Below are positions 18,419 to 31,074 of a stretch of 63,005 nt of DNA, in pieces. The notes beneath the pieces were generated by a model, which searched no databases, was not told the DNA's origin, and worked only from the letters and a program-made list of their open reading frames with translations. Position numbers and translations under genes: made by a program. Source of the stretch: Ralstonia sp. SET104 (GTDB taxonomy: Bacteria; Pseudomonadota; Gammaproteobacteria; Burkholderiales; Burkholderiaceae); the NCBI RefSeq assembly GCF_003851545.1, contig NZ_BHVX01000020.1:1-63005 (forward strand). The letters run 5' to 3'. The stretch's first letter is position 1. Each line of letters starts with the position of its first letter.

Positions 18419-18994
18419 TCAAAAAGAGGCATCGCGCTTGGCTTTGCCGGCGCGGAAGCAACCGCCTTCATGATCATCGACCATGCCGGTGGCCTGCATG
18501 AAGGCGTAGCAGATGGTGGGGCCGACGAACTTGAAGCCGCGCTTCACCAGTGCCTTGCTCATCGCCTTCGATGCATCGGTAGCAGCAGGCGCATCGCGGT
18601 AGCTATCCCACCGATTAACGATGGTCTTGCCGTCGACGAAGCTCCATAGGAACGCATCGAGCGAACCAAGCTCTTCCTGCAGTTCCAGCACCTTGCGTGC
18701 ATTGGTGACGGCGCTCTCCACCTTGGCGCGGTTACGCACGATGCCGGGGTCGGCCAGCAGCTTTTCAATGCGTGCCGGCGTGAAGCGTGCCACGCGTGCT
18801 GCGTCAAACCCCTCGAACAACGCCTGGTAGCGCGCCCGCTTGCGCAGGATGGTCTGCCACGACAACCCCGCCTGCGCACCTTCGAGGATAAGCATCTCGT
18901 AGAGGTGACGATCATCGTGCGAGGGCACGCCCCACTCGGTATCGTGATACTCGATCATCAGCGGGTCTTCGCCCGCCCAGCAGCAGCGCGCCAT
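18419..18994 (-). CDS. tag: DNA-3-methyladenine glycosylase I (Tag)
   Basis: A 191 aa base-excision repair enzyme that removes 3-methyladenine from alkylated DNA. It aligns with E. coli Tag throughout (MARCCWAGEDPLMIEYHDTE, GLSWQTILRKR, SKALVKRGFKFVGPTICYAF). The zinc-snap ligands Cys4, His17, and the C-terminal His and Cys (DDHEGGC) are present. It lies just downstream of corA on the same strand (9-base gap), so the two may be co-transcribed. Confidence 0.95.
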   Translation of the reverse strand: MARCCWAGEDPLMIEYHDTEWGVPSHDDRHLYEMLILEGAQAGLSWQTILRKRARYQALFEGFDAARVARFTPARIEKLLADPGIVRNRAKVESAVTNARKVLELQEELGSLDAFLWSFVDGKTIVNRWDSYRDAPAATDASKAMSKALVKRGFKFVGPTICYAFMQATGMVDDHEGGCFRAGKAKRDASF

Positions 18995-19003
18995 TCTTGC
19001 CTC

Positions 19004-19975
19004 CTAGATCCAGCCCGACTTGCGCAGCTTGCAATACAGCCACACGCAAGCGGTGGCCGTACACGCCAGCACGATGGGATACCCCGCCGGATGCTCCAGC
19101 TCCGGCATGCCCTTGAAGTTCATACCGTAGTTGCTGAACACCACGGTCGGGATCGCCAGGATAGCGCCCCACCCTGCCAGGCGCTTGACGATATCGTTCT
19201 GTGTGACCGACACCAGCGCCACATTCACAGAGATGGCCGTGGTCAGCATTTCTCGAATCACATCAAGCGCGCCCACCACCCGGTGCGCATGGTCGGCTAT
19301 GTCGCGGAAGTACGCGCGCAGCTCCTTGGGCACCACGTCTTCGTGCAGCCGTACGAGCTGGCCAGCAATGTCTTCCACCGGCAGCGCGGCGTTGCGCAGG
19401 CGCAGCAACTGGCGCTTGAGCATGTAGAGCCGCTCGATGGCCGCTCGGTCAAACGTGTCGCCAAAGATCTGGCTTTCGATGTGCTCGAACTCTTCCTGCA
19501 TGCGCTCAAGCACGGGCTGGTAGTTATCGACCACGAAATCCATCACCGCGTACAGCGCAAACGGCGCACCCTTGGCCAGCAGTTGCGGCGATCGCTCACA
19601 GCGCTCGCGCACCGGCGCATACGACGCCGACGGCCCATGTCGCACAGAGACGAGGAAGTCCTTGCCGACAAACAGATGCGTCTCGCCAAACAGCACGTTG
19701 CCGTTTTCCATCTGCGCGGTATTGAGCACGATGAAGAGCACGTCGCCGTACACCTCCAGCTTCGGGCGCTGGTGCGCGTTGCGCGCGTCTTCAATGGCGA
19801 GATCGTGCAGCCCGAATTCTTCCTGCACGCGGTCGAGCATGGCGTTGTCCGGCTCGTGCAGACCCAGCCAGACAAACGAGCCCGGCGTGTGCAGCACGTC
19901 GCTGACGGCCTCGACGGAAAGGTCACGCTCGCGCTTGCCGTTGCGGTACAGCGCGCTGTTGATCACCATGGACAT
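19004..19975 (-). CDS. corA: CorA-family magnesium/cobalt transporter
   Basis: A 323 aa divalent-cation channel subunit with a large cytoplasmic N-terminal domain and two C-terminal membrane helices. The signature YGMNFKGMPEL at the end of TM1 is intact. The start at 19975 (MSMVINSALYRNGKRERD) fits the family; the frame extends upstream without homology. It precedes tag in the same direction and follows marR after 29 bases. Confidence 0.92.
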   Translation of the reverse strand: MSMVINSALYRNGKRERDLSVEAVSDVLHTPGSFVWLGLHEPDNAMLDRVQEEFGLHDLAIEDARNAHQRPKLEVYGDVLFIVLNTAQMENGNVLFGETHLFVGKDFLVSVRHGPSASYAPVRERCERSPQLLAKGAPFALYAVMDFVVDNYQPVLERMQEEFEHIESQIFGDTFDRAAIERLYMLKRQLLRLRNAALPVEDIAGQLVRLHEDVVPKELRAYFRDIADHAHRVVGALDVIREMLTTAISVNVALVSVTQNDIVKRLAGWGAILAIPTVVFSNYGMNFKGMPELEHPAGYPIVLACTATACVWLYCKLRKSGWI

Positions 19976-20004
19976 GGTTGTCTCCGGAACGCATTCAGCG
20001 CGCA

Positions 20005-20502
20005 TTAGCGGTCTGCGGGCTGATCTGCGGGCTTGATATCGGATGGGGTAGATACCGCTGCGGCCAGCGCAGGCACTTCGGACAGGCGCGTCTCGATTTG
20101 CGCCAGCGCTTGAGACAGCGCATGAATGAGATCGTCGGGCAGCCCGTCGAGCGTGGCATTGACGAAGGCGATGCGGCGCGGCATGCAATCGAGCACGATG
20201 GCCACGCCAGCGTCGGACAGCGACACGTTGGTCAGGCGGTTGTCGCGTGCGTCAGTGGTGCGCTCAATCCAGCCAAGCTGGTCGAGCACCTTGAGCTGGC
20301 GGGTCAGCGCGCCCGGGTCCATCTGCAGACGTTCGGCAAGCTGCTTCTGGGCCATGCCGCCGCCCGTGTTGTCGTGCAGCGCGAGCAGGATGCGCCAGCG
20401 CGGCATCGGCTGGCCGACATGCGCCTCGAAGGCGGCCATGAACGCACGGTAGGTGCGGCCGAACTGGTGCATGACGGCGAAGCGTTCGCGTTCAGAAGTC
20501 AT
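20005..20502 (-). CDS. MarR-family transcriptional regulator
   Basis: A 165 aa winged-helix repressor (PRWRILLALHDNTGGGMAQK, DPGALTRQLKVLDQLGWIER, then the wing TDARDNRLTNVSLSDAG). It lies 80 bases downstream of an MFS drug exporter on the same strand, a common exporter-regulator pairing. A palindrome upstream of the exporter (22204-22216) is a plausible binding site. Confidence 0.88.
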   Translation of the reverse strand: MTSERERFAVMHQFGRTYRAFMAAFEAHVGQPMPRWRILLALHDNTGGGMAQKQLAERLQMDPGALTRQLKVLDQLGWIERTTDARDNRLTNVSLSDAGVAIVLDCMPRRIAFVNATLDGLPDDLIHALSQALAQIETRLSEVPALAAAVSTPSDIKPADQPADR

Positions 20503-20582
20503 CGATCAGGGGCTGAGATTGCTGGGGAACCGCGCATCCTAACCGTTCCGGCTTGTGGGTGCCCATTCAGCGTATTTGGCGC

Positions 20583-22175
20583 TTATTCAGTGTGTTGCAC
20601 AGGTTCAACATGGTGCAGCACCACCGGCGGCACCCGGCGCACATACCAGAGGCCGACCAGCGCCACCACCGTCGCTACGATCAAGCCGATATGGATGGCG
20701 CTCACCAGCACATGCCGCGCGGCTTCAAGCAGCGCCGCGCCGTCATGGCCGGCAGCATGCAACTGCGAGAGCAAGCCGGCTTGCGCGTCATGATCGATGA
20801 GAATTTCGGGATCGGCAAGCTGGTGCAGCCACTGGGTCGCGTTGTCAGCGCTCAATGCGTTTCCCACTCCCGACGCATAGCGCTCGCTCACCAGCGTGCC
20901 GACCAGCGCTGTGCCGACCATGCCACCCACCATACGCAGCGATTGCAGCAGCGCCGTGGCAATACCCAGATGCGCGCGCCCGGCCGTCTGCTGTGCAAAC
21001 ACGGTCAGGTTGGGCAGCACAAAACCGAGGCCCAGACCGGCCAGGAGCATCAGCAGCGTCAGCATCGCGTGCGGCATGCCCTTGGACGACACCGACATGC
21101 CGGCCACCGCCACCGTCAGCAACGCAAACCCGGCATACAGCATGGCGTTGGGTTGAGGAATGCGCGTGACGATACGCCCGTTGATGATGCTGCCCAGCGT
21201 GATGCACACCACCAGTGGCGTTATCACCAGACCGGCCTCCTGCGGCGACATGCCAAAGCCGCCCTGGAACAGCAGCGGCGCGTAAAACAGCACGGCAAAC
21301 ATCGAGAAGCCCGACAGCAGCGCCAGCATGAACAGCGCGGCCAGCGACGGATTGCGCAGCATGTCGAACGGCAGCAGCGGCTGCTCGGCACGCTGCTCCC
21401 ACCACCACAGCGCCACAAACGCCGCGGCCGACAGCACGAGCCAACCGAACAACGCCAGCGACAGGCCATGCCGCGGCAGCCACTCCACAAACAACTGCAG
21501 TGTGCCGAGTGCCACCGTGATCAACACCGCGCCCTGCCAGTCCAGCCGGATACGCCCGGCATGCAGGTTCTGGCGCAGATGCGGCAGAAAGCGCCAGGCA
21601 AACCACAGCCCCAGCATGCCAAACGGAATGTTCACGTAGAAGACCGAGCGCCAGCCGAACGCCTGCGTCATCCACCCGCCCAGCGTCGGGCCAATCGCGT
21701 TGGCGATACCGAATGAGGCACTCAGCATGACCTGCCAGCGCAAACGTACACGCGCATCGGGAAAAAGATCAGGAATGCACGCGTAAGCCGTGCCGACCAG
21801 CATGCCGCCGCCAATGCCCTGCAGCGCACGCGACCACACCAGGAACGTCATGCTGCCCGCCATGCCGCACATGACCGACGCCAGCGTGAACACCACGATG
21901 GACGCAATCACGAACGGTTTGCGCCCATAAAAATCCCCCAGGCGGCCGAAGATTGGCACCGTCACCACCGACGTCAGCAGATATGACGTTGCCACCCACG
22001 CATACAGCTCAAAGCCCTTCAGTTCGGCCACCACCGTTGGCAACGCGGTGCCGACCACGGTCTGGTCAAACGCCACCAGAACAACGACAAAGCAAATGCC
22101 GATCATCGCCAAGAGCGATTCTTTGAACGGCAGAACCTGAGTATGGGAGTGCGGTAGCGCGGTGTGGACGGCCAT
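20583..22175 (-). CDS. MFS drug:proton antiporter, DHA2 (EmrB/QacA) family
   Basis: A 530 aa, fourteen-helix exporter. Family motifs include AFDQTVVGTALPTVVAEL (motif D1-like), GRLGDFYGRKP (motif A) and GIANAIGPTLGGWM (motif C, extrusion type). The start at 22175 (MAVHTALPHSH) is preferred; the 16-residue longer form would run through the palindromic promoter region. It is followed by a MarR gene that probably represses it. Substrate unknown. Confidence 0.88.
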   Translation of the reverse strand: MAVHTALPHSHTQVLPFKESLLAMIGICFVVVLVAFDQTVVGTALPTVVAELKGFELYAWVATSYLLTSVVTVPIFGRLGDFYGRKPFVIASIVVFTLASVMCGMAGSMTFLVWSRALQGIGGGMLVGTAYACIPDLFPDARVRLRWQVMLSASFGIANAIGPTLGGWMTQAFGWRSVFYVNIPFGMLGLWFAWRFLPHLRQNLHAGRIRLDWQGAVLITVALGTLQLFVEWLPRHGLSLALFGWLVLSAAAFVALWWWEQRAEQPLLPFDMLRNPSLAALFMLALLSGFSMFAVLFYAPLLFQGGFGMSPQEAGLVITPLVVCITLGSIINGRIVTRIPQPNAMLYAGFALLTVAVAGMSVSSKGMPHAMLTLLMLLAGLGLGFVLPNLTVFAQQTAGRAHLGIATALLQSLRMVGGMVGTALVGTLVSERYASGVGNALSADNATQWLHQLADPEILIDHDAQAGLLSQLHAAGHDGAALLEAARHVLVSAIHIGLIVATVVALVGLWYVRRVPPVVLHHVEPVQHTE

Positions 22176-22203
22176 GGCGGAGCGGCGGGAAGACAAATGA
22201 TAC

Positions 22204-22216
22204 ATCAACGATTGAT
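22204..22216. promoter_or_regulatory. Palindromic operator candidate upstream of the MFS exporter
   Basis: ATCAA-CGA-TTGAT is a perfect inverted repeat, 29 bases upstream of the MFS start. Its size and AT-rich arms are in the range of MarR-family sites. Assignment to the neighbouring MarR protein is inference. Confidence 0.45.
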
Positions 22217-22325
22217 GCGTCAACTATCAGTGTAGCCGAAGTCTGAAAACGCTGCTGGCTGTTGTCAGCCGGTCTGCGGCAGACGTTGCAGCCCAGCGGA
22301 TCGGGGGGGACGGGAAAACCCGCCC

Positions 22326-22354
22326 TTGACCTCTAATATATCAATCAATAAATT
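22326..22354 (+). promoter_or_regulatory. Putative promoter of the polygalacturonase gene
   Basis: TTGACC (22326-22331), a 17-base spacer and TAAATT (22349-22354). The region also carries two copies of ATATATCAA-like sequence and the palindrome TGATATATCA (22357-22366), which may be a regulator site. It lies about 80 bases upstream of the GH28 start. Confidence 0.4.
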
Positions 22355-22435
22355 CTGATATATCAAAAGGCGTGTACTGATTCAGCAGTTCGCTGTCAGG
22401 TCGACACGTCAGAGAAAAACCAAAAGAGGAGACCC

Positions 22436-25524
<3,089 letters not shown>

Positions 25525-25539
25525 GCCTGCATCGCCGCT

Positions 25540-25566
25540 CAAGCGCAGGGCCTGCGCCTTTCCCGC
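25540..25566 (+). promoter_or_regulatory. Intercistronic hairpin between dctP and dctQ genes
   Basis: AAGCGCAGG / CCTGCGCCTT forms a GC-rich hairpin 20 bases after the binding-protein stop. Such structures often stabilise the binding-protein message and lower downstream expression. There is only a short T-run. Confidence 0.35.
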
Positions 25567-25662
25567 GGACCTTGCGCCGGGCAGGCTGCCGATGTGCACC
25601 GTTGGTAGCAACCGGCCCCGCCTGCCCGCCCTCCCGATACCGCGCTCCCCTCCAGGTTCAGC

Positions 25663-26151
25663 ATGCAATCGATGTCCTTACTCAAGCGCACAAACGATGC
25701 GTTTGCGCTCGTGCTCACGCTTGTGGCCGCGTTATGCCTGGCCACGCTGACCGTGCTCGTCTTCTACGGCGTGGTCATGCGCTACGTCTTCAACAACGCG
25801 CCGGATTTTGTTGAACCCATCGCCCTGCTCATGGTGGTGGCCATTGCCATGTTCGGTGCCGCACTCAAGGTGCGCGAAGGCGGCCATATCGGCTTGGATT
25901 CCTTTGTTGAACGCCTGCCCGCAGGCGGCAAGCGCGCCGCGCACGTGTTGCAGAAGCTGTGCCTGATCGCCTTTGCCGGGGTGATCTTCATCGGCTGCTT
26001 TGACATGGCCGAGACCACGTTCGGTGACCGCATTCCCATCCTCGGTCTGCCTGAAGCGGTTCGCTATTGGATTCCTATCGTGGCCAGTGTGGCCATCGCC
26101 CTGTTCGCCCTCGAACGCCTGATCGGGCTGTTCGCGCAAGACGCAAGTTAA
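25663..26151 (+). CDS. TRAP transporter small permease (DctQ)
   Basis: A 162 aa protein with four membrane helices and the DctQ signature (VVMRYVFNNAPDFVEPIALLMVVAIAMFG split across helix 2, then KVREGGHIGLD). It pairs with the large permease that starts 6 bases downstream. An alternative start lies three codons in (MSLLKRTND). Confidence 0.9.
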   Translation: MQSMSLLKRTNDAFALVLTLVAALCLATLTVLVFYGVVMRYVFNNAPDFVEPIALLMVVAIAMFGAALKVREGGHIGLDSFVERLPAGGKRAAHVLQKLCLIAFAGVIFIGCFDMAETTFGDRIPILGLPEAVRYWIPIVASVAIALFALERLIGLFAQDAS

Positions 26152-26157
26152 GTCACC

Positions 26158-27510
26158 ATGGATCTCGCCATTCTTTCCGTCAGTTTTCTGGCGTTTCTTT
26201 TGCTGGGCGTACCGGTTTCGTTCGCGCTCGGCCTGTCATGCGTACTGACGTATCTGCACGAGGGCCTGCCCGCGGCCACCGCCATGCAGTCGATGATCTC
26301 GGGCATGAACGCGTTCTCGTTCCTGGCCGTGCCGTTCTTCATTCTGTCGGGTGAGCTGATGCTGCACGGCGGCATTGCAGACCGCATCCTGCGCTTCGCG
26401 CAATCGCTGGTGGGGCACTTCCGCGGTGGCCTGGGCATGGCCAACGTGGTGGCCTGCACGCTGTTCGGCGGCGTGTCGGGCTCGCCCACTGCTGACACGT
26501 CGGCCATGGGCGGCGTGGTGATCCCGCTGATGAAGCGCGAGGGTTACAGCGCGGCCTACGCCGTGAACGTGACCACGCACGCTTCGCTGGCCGGGGCGCT
26601 GATGCCAACCTCCACCAACATGATCATCTACGCCTTTGCGGCGCAGGGCATCGTGGGCTCGCTCAACGGCCAGCAGGTGAGCGGCGTGTCGATTGGCGAT
26701 CTGCTGTTCTCCGGTCTGCTGCCGGTGCTGTGGGTCATGGGCTTCGTGCTGATCGCCGCCTACTGGCAAGCCAAGCGCTACGGTTTCCCGCGCCGCGCCG
26801 ATGGCTCGACCGAGTTGCCGCCCTTCCCTGGCTGGTTTGCCGTGGCACGTGCCTTTGTGGGCGCAGTACCGGGGCTGATGGTGATCGCGCTGATCCTGGT
26901 GTGCGTGGCCATGGGCATTGCCACCGCCACAGAAGCCGCCGCCATTGCGGTGGCGTATTCGCTGTGTCTGACGGTGCTTGTCTATCGCTCGATGACGTGG
27001 GTCAAGTTCCGCCGCGCACTCGCGCACGCTGCCAAGACCACTGGCGTGGTGCTGCTGCTGATTGCCGTCTCGAACATGCTGCGCTTCCAGATGGCCTATC
27101 TGGAGATTCCGGACGCCATCGAGCAGATGCTCACACAGACCAGCGCTGCACCGTGGCTGATGCTGCTTTACATCAACATCCTGCAGGTGTTCCTCGGCAC
27201 GTTTGTCGACATGGCGGCGCACATCCTGATTACCACGCCACTGTTCCTGCCCATGGCCATGCATTGCGGCGTCGGCCCGGTGCAGTTCGGGATCATGCTG
27301 CTGCTCAACTGCTCGCTGGGCCTGGTGCATCCGCCCATCGGCTCGGTGCAGTTTGTCGGCTGCGCGATCGGCGAGGTCTCCATCGGCGAGACCACCAAGA
27401 TCGCCTGGCCCTACTACCTCGCCATCTTCACCGCCATCAACGTGGTGACGTACATGCCGTTCTTCTCGACCTGGCTGCCGAGCGTGATCAACGGGCATCC
27501 GGTGTATTGA
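26158..27510 (+). CDS. TRAP transporter large permease (DctM)
   Basis: A 450 aa sodium-coupled transport subunit of about twelve helices. Motifs include LFGGVSGSPTADTSAMGG, HASLAGALMPTSTNMIIY and the C-terminal GLVHPPIGSVQFVGCAIG. It is immediately downstream of dctQ and upstream of a porin gene, so the set spans both membranes for uptake. Confidence 0.92.
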   Translation: MDLAILSVSFLAFLLLGVPVSFALGLSCVLTYLHEGLPAATAMQSMISGMNAFSFLAVPFFILSGELMLHGGIADRILRFAQSLVGHFRGGLGMANVVACTLFGGVSGSPTADTSAMGGVVIPLMKREGYSAAYAVNVTTHASLAGALMPTSTNMIIYAFAAQGIVGSLNGQQVSGVSIGDLLFSGLLPVLWVMGFVLIAAYWQAKRYGFPRRADGSTELPPFPGWFAVARAFVGAVPGLMVIALILVCVAMGIATATEAAAIAVAYSLCLTVLVYRSMTWVKFRRALAHAAKTTGVVLLLIAVSNMLRFQMAYLEIPDAIEQMLTQTSAAPWLMLLYINILQVFLGTFVDMAAHILITTPLFLPMAMHCGVGPVQFGIMLLLNCSLGLVHPPIGSVQFVGCAIGEVSIGETTKIAWPYYLAIFTAINVVTYMPFFSTWLPSVINGHPVY

Positions 27511-27580
27511 GCCGCTCCAATGCATCGCTAACGAATAACCAACATGCAGCCATGGCTGCGACATCAAGGAAGGAGTCATC

Positions 27581-28789
27581 ATGAAGAGCCAAGTAGCAAT
27601 CGCGGCAGCGATCGCGCTCACGGGGGGTGTGGCCGGATCGGTCTATGCGCAGAGCAGCGTCACGCTGTACGGCAACATCGATGTGTCGATCGGGTATCAG
27701 AGCAACCAGACCTCGGTCGGCTCCACCTCGAATGGCCATTCGGTCGTCAAGCAGAACAGCGGCATCTGGTCGGGCAGCCGCTTCGGCTTCAAGGGCAACG
27801 AAGACCTGGGCGGCGGCAACAGCGCGCAGTTCGTGCTTGAGGAAGGCTTTAACGGTGATACGGGCTCGCAATCGGTCTCGGGCCTGATGTTCAACCGCCA
27901 GGCCTTCGTTGGCCTGACCAATCGTGACCTGGGCGCCGTCACGCTGGGCCGCCAGTACACGGCCTACTTCTCGATCCTGGCCCCGTACAGCCCGATCAAC
28001 TGGCTGACGGGCTTCTACGGCGCGCATCCCGGCGATATCGACTCGCTCGACACGAACTACCGTGTCAACAATGCCATCGTCTACACGTCGCCCACGCTGG
28101 GCGGTGTGACGTTCAGCGGCTCCTACGGCATGGGCGAAACACCGGGCAGCGCGGGCAACGGTTCCACCTGGAGCTTTGCCGCGCGCTATGCCAATGGCCC
28201 GGTTGGCGTTGGCGCGGGTTTCATGCGCGTGAACAACTCGACAGTGGGCGGCGGTGCGTGGGGCGCGAACTCGTCACTGTCCAACAACGGCAGTGAACCT
28301 GCGGTGTCGGCCATCAACGCCGGCTACCAGCTGGCGGCTGCGCAACAGCGCTTTGCCGTGCTCGGTTCGTACACCTTCTCGCCAGCGTGGGACGTATCGG
28401 TGTCGTACTCCAACGTGCAGTACATCCCGGGCGTGAACTCCAAGTTCGCCACCCAGGCGATCTTCAATACCGGCGGCGCCGTGCTGCACTACAAGGCCAC
28501 ACCGACGCTGGATCTGGCGGCCGGCTATTCGTACACGCGCGCCACCAAGGCCAACGGCATTGCCGATGCAGCCACGTATCACCAGTTCAACCTGTCGCAG
28601 TACTACAGCTTCTCCAAACGCACGGGCCTGTACGTGCTGGAGGCCTATCAGAAGGCAAAGGGTAAGACGATCTCGCCCACGGGCAGCATCATCGATGCCA
28701 CCGCGTCCATCGGTGACGGCCAGAACGGTGCGCCGTCGGCAACCGGGTCGCAGCTGACCGTGGCTGTCGGCATGATTCACCGGTTCTGA
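27581..28789 (+). CDS. Burkholderiales-type outer membrane porin
   Basis: A 402 aa trimeric porin of the Gram-negative porin_4 (OmpC-like) family. The signal peptide ends GSVYAQ before SSVTLYGNIDVSIGY, the standard opening. RFGFKGNEDLGGGNSAQFVL, the L3-region text and the C-terminal Phe (VGMIHRF) are typical for BAM-dependent insertion. Its place after the TRAP genes suggests induction with the uronate uptake system. The ribosome-binding sequence AAGGAGT lies just before the ATG. Confidence 0.92.
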   Translation: MKSQVAIAAAIALTGGVAGSVYAQSSVTLYGNIDVSIGYQSNQTSVGSTSNGHSVVKQNSGIWSGSRFGFKGNEDLGGGNSAQFVLEEGFNGDTGSQSVSGLMFNRQAFVGLTNRDLGAVTLGRQYTAYFSILAPYSPINWLTGFYGAHPGDIDSLDTNYRVNNAIVYTSPTLGGVTFSGSYGMGETPGSAGNGSTWSFAARYANGPVGVGAGFMRVNNSTVGGGAWGANSSLSNNGSEPAVSAINAGYQLAAAQQRFAVLGSYTFSPAWDVSVSYSNVQYIPGVNSKFATQAIFNTGGAVLHYKATPTLDLAAGYSYTRATKANGIADAATYHQFNLSQYYSFSKRTGLYVLEAYQKAKGKTISPTGSIIDATASIGDGQNGAPSATGSQLTVAVGMIHRF

Positions 28790-28972
28790 CCGGTTTGAGC
28801 GCCGGGCACTGCTTTCGCTTGGACGCCGAGCCCGGGTTCACCTCAGTTCAAGGGCGCGGAGTTTGCCGCTATCATGGTGCCCGCGCTGCCCTTTGGTCTC
28901 TGACCGCATCGACAATCTCAGGCCGCGCCGTTGCGATCCCTTCCTCTACCACCCCAACTCGTTGCGAGCTGT

Positions 28973-29671
28973 ATGACTTCGCGCCCTTTCCCCTCGCCCG
29001 CTGAGGACGAGGCCACCATGACCGCCGCCCGACGCGTGTATCTGAGCCTGCGCGAGCGGATTGTCGAGATGGAACTGCTGCCCGGAACGCGCATCGTCGA
29101 GAAGGATCTTGCAGAAGAATTCGGCACCAGCCGCACCCCCGTTCACGAGGCTGTCCAGCGGTTGGCGGAAGAGGGTTTGATCGAAGTCCAGGCACGCGTC
29201 GGCACCTTCGTCTCGCGCATTCCGCTCAATACACTGGAAGAAGCGATGCTCGTGCGCGGCGCGCTGGAAGTCGCCATCATCGAAAAAGCCGCCGAGCGCA
29301 TGACGCCGGAAGGCATCCACAAGCTCAACGTCGTGCTCGAACGGCAAGCGCAATGCGTGCGCGAGAGCAACCGCCGCGGGTTCTTCCGCACCGATGAAGC
29401 CTTTCACGCCACGCTGGCCGAGCTGTCGGGCTACCCCGGCGTCTGGCAGATCATCCTGGAAGTCAAAACCCAGATCGACCGCTACCGGCTGCTGACACTC
29501 CCCCTGGAAGGGCGCATGACCGAGGTGCTGGCCGAGCACCGCGCCGTGATCGATGCCCTCGCTTCCAACAACCCGAAACGGGCCGTGCGCGCCATGCGCG
29601 AGCACCTGGATCACGTGCTGCCAGTGCTGGAAATCACGCGCCGGCTGCGTCCGGAATATTTCAGCGTTTAG
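28973..29671 (+). CDS. GntR-family regulator, FadR/FCD subgroup
   Basis: A 232 aa repressor. The N-terminal winged helix (RRVYLSLRERIVEMELLPGT, FGTSRTPVHEAVQRLAEEGL) precedes an all-helical FCD ligand domain. Its metal-binding residues are visible in DEAFHATLAE, EHRAVIDAL and REHLDHV. FCD regulators commonly sense organic acids and uronates (ExuR/UxuR type). Its position at the end of the polygalacturonase-TRAP-porin run suggests control of that block (inference). The ATG at 28973 is preferred. Confidence 0.88.
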   Translation: MTSRPFPSPAEDEATMTAARRVYLSLRERIVEMELLPGTRIVEKDLAEEFGTSRTPVHEAVQRLAEEGLIEVQARVGTFVSRIPLNTLEEAMLVRGALEVAIIEKAAERMTPEGIHKLNVVLERQAQCVRESNRRGFFRTDEAFHATLAELSGYPGVWQIILEVKTQIDRYRLLTLPLEGRMTEVLAEHRAVIDALASNNPKRAVRAMREHLDHVLPVLEITRRLRPEYFSV

Positions 29672-29883
29672 CGCACATGCGGCCGAACAGAAGCGGCCCG
29701 CATGGAATACGAACGCGCTGCGGCACTCACACACAACCGGCAGGAACGTGCCCTGTTGCCGGAGCGCGCAGACCAATGCGCGGCTCCGGAATAGCCACGC
29801 GGCACACAGCTTGCTAAGCAGGTTGAGTTGTCGATAACGCGACGGCGGCGGAACCTCCGTTGCGCTGGTGCCGTCCACTCCGT

Positions 29884-31011
29884 GTGAACCGGTCTTCGTC
29901 TTCCCTTCTGAGCATCCAGGCGCTGCGGGGCTTTGCCGCGCTGTATGTGGTGGTGTACCACTCGGGGCTCGCCTTGGCCCACGCCGACATCCCTGCGCTT
30001 GCATGGCTGACCACGCATGTGATCAAGCGCGGGCATGTGGGTGTGGATGTGTTCTTCGTCATCAGCGGTTTCATCATTGCGTGGGTTGCCGTTCTCGGCC
30101 CCAAGGGGCCGGAACCCGCCGGCGAGTTTCTCGTCAAGCGCGCCTTCCGGCTGGCGCCGCCTTACTGGCTGATGACGGTGCTGCATTCCACGTGGCTCAA
30201 TCCGGTGTCGGCAGGCGTGCTGCTCACCTCGCTCGCGTTTGTGCCGCAGGCCAATGCGGATGCACCGTACTTCGGCTATCCCGCGCTATATGTCGGCTGG
30301 TCGCTCAACTACGAGGTGTTCTTCTACGTGCTGTGTGCGATTGGTCTGGCAGTGTTCGGCCGCCGTGCGCTTGCCTTGGTTGCACTGGCATTGTTCGCCA
30401 CGACGATCATCGTGCCGTTCTGGCACAGCGGCATCGTGCAGCGCAATCCGGAAGCGCTATATGGCTGGGCCACGCCGCTGCAAGCCATGGCAGCCAACCC
30501 GCTCGTGCTGGAATTCCTGCTTGGCGCAGGGCTGGCGTGGTTGTATGCGGCACATCGGCATCGCCTGACACCCGCCTTTGCGCGCGTGCTGATGGCAGTG
30601 GGCGTGGCGGCGTTCACGATGTCGGTGGCGGGCCCGGTTCCCAAGTTCGATCTGCTTGCGCGCGGACTGCCTGCAGGCGCGTTGCTGATCGGCATGGTGG
30701 CCATGGAGCATTGCGGCGAATTGCGTGTGCCGCGCGTTGCAGTGTGGCTGGGCGAGCTGTCGTACGCGCTGTACCTCGCGCACCCGAGCGTGATCGAAGC
30801 CACGCACCGACTGGTAGGCAGATTAGCGCCCGAATGGATCGGCACGCAGTTGATGCTCTTTGCCGTCAACGTTGCGCTCACGCTGGCGCTGGCTGCATTG
30901 CTGCATCGCTATGTCGAGCTGCCGTCCATCGCGCTGGGGCGCCGCACCATCGAGTGGATGCGCAACCGCCAGCGCACGTGGCGCACGCGCCTGGGCCCCC
31001 AGAAGCCTTGA
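29884..31011 (+). CDS. Acyltransferase 3 family membrane protein
   Basis: A 375 aa integral membrane O-acyltransferase with about ten helices. The family opening LLSIQALRGFAALYVVVYHS carries the conserved His, and GHVGVDVFFVISGFIIAW, FLVKRAFRLAPPYW and LGELSYALYLAHPSVIE follow. Members acetylate or succinylate surface polysaccharides. The GTG at 29884 is the likely start; a TTG at 29860 is possible. The substrate is unknown and no polysaccharide genes adjoin it. Confidence 0.85.
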   Translation: MNRSSSSLLSIQALRGFAALYVVVYHSGLALAHADIPALAWLTTHVIKRGHVGVDVFFVISGFIIAWVAVLGPKGPEPAGEFLVKRAFRLAPPYWLMTVLHSTWLNPVSAGVLLTSLAFVPQANADAPYFGYPALYVGWSLNYEVFFYVLCAIGLAVFGRRALALVALALFATTIIVPFWHSGIVQRNPEALYGWATPLQAMAANPLVLEFLLGAGLAWLYAAHRHRLTPAFARVLMAVGVAAFTMSVAGPVPKFDLLARGLPAGALLIGMVAMEHCGELRVPRVAVWLGELSYALYLAHPSVIEATHRLVGRLAPEWIGTQLMLFAVNVALTLALAALLHRYVELPSIALGRRTIEWMRNRQRTWRTRLGPQKP

Positions 31012-31074
31012 ACGGCGCGCTTGGCCGACACGCTGTTCTTCCGGGTGGTGACGTTGATCTTGCTGCACAACGCT

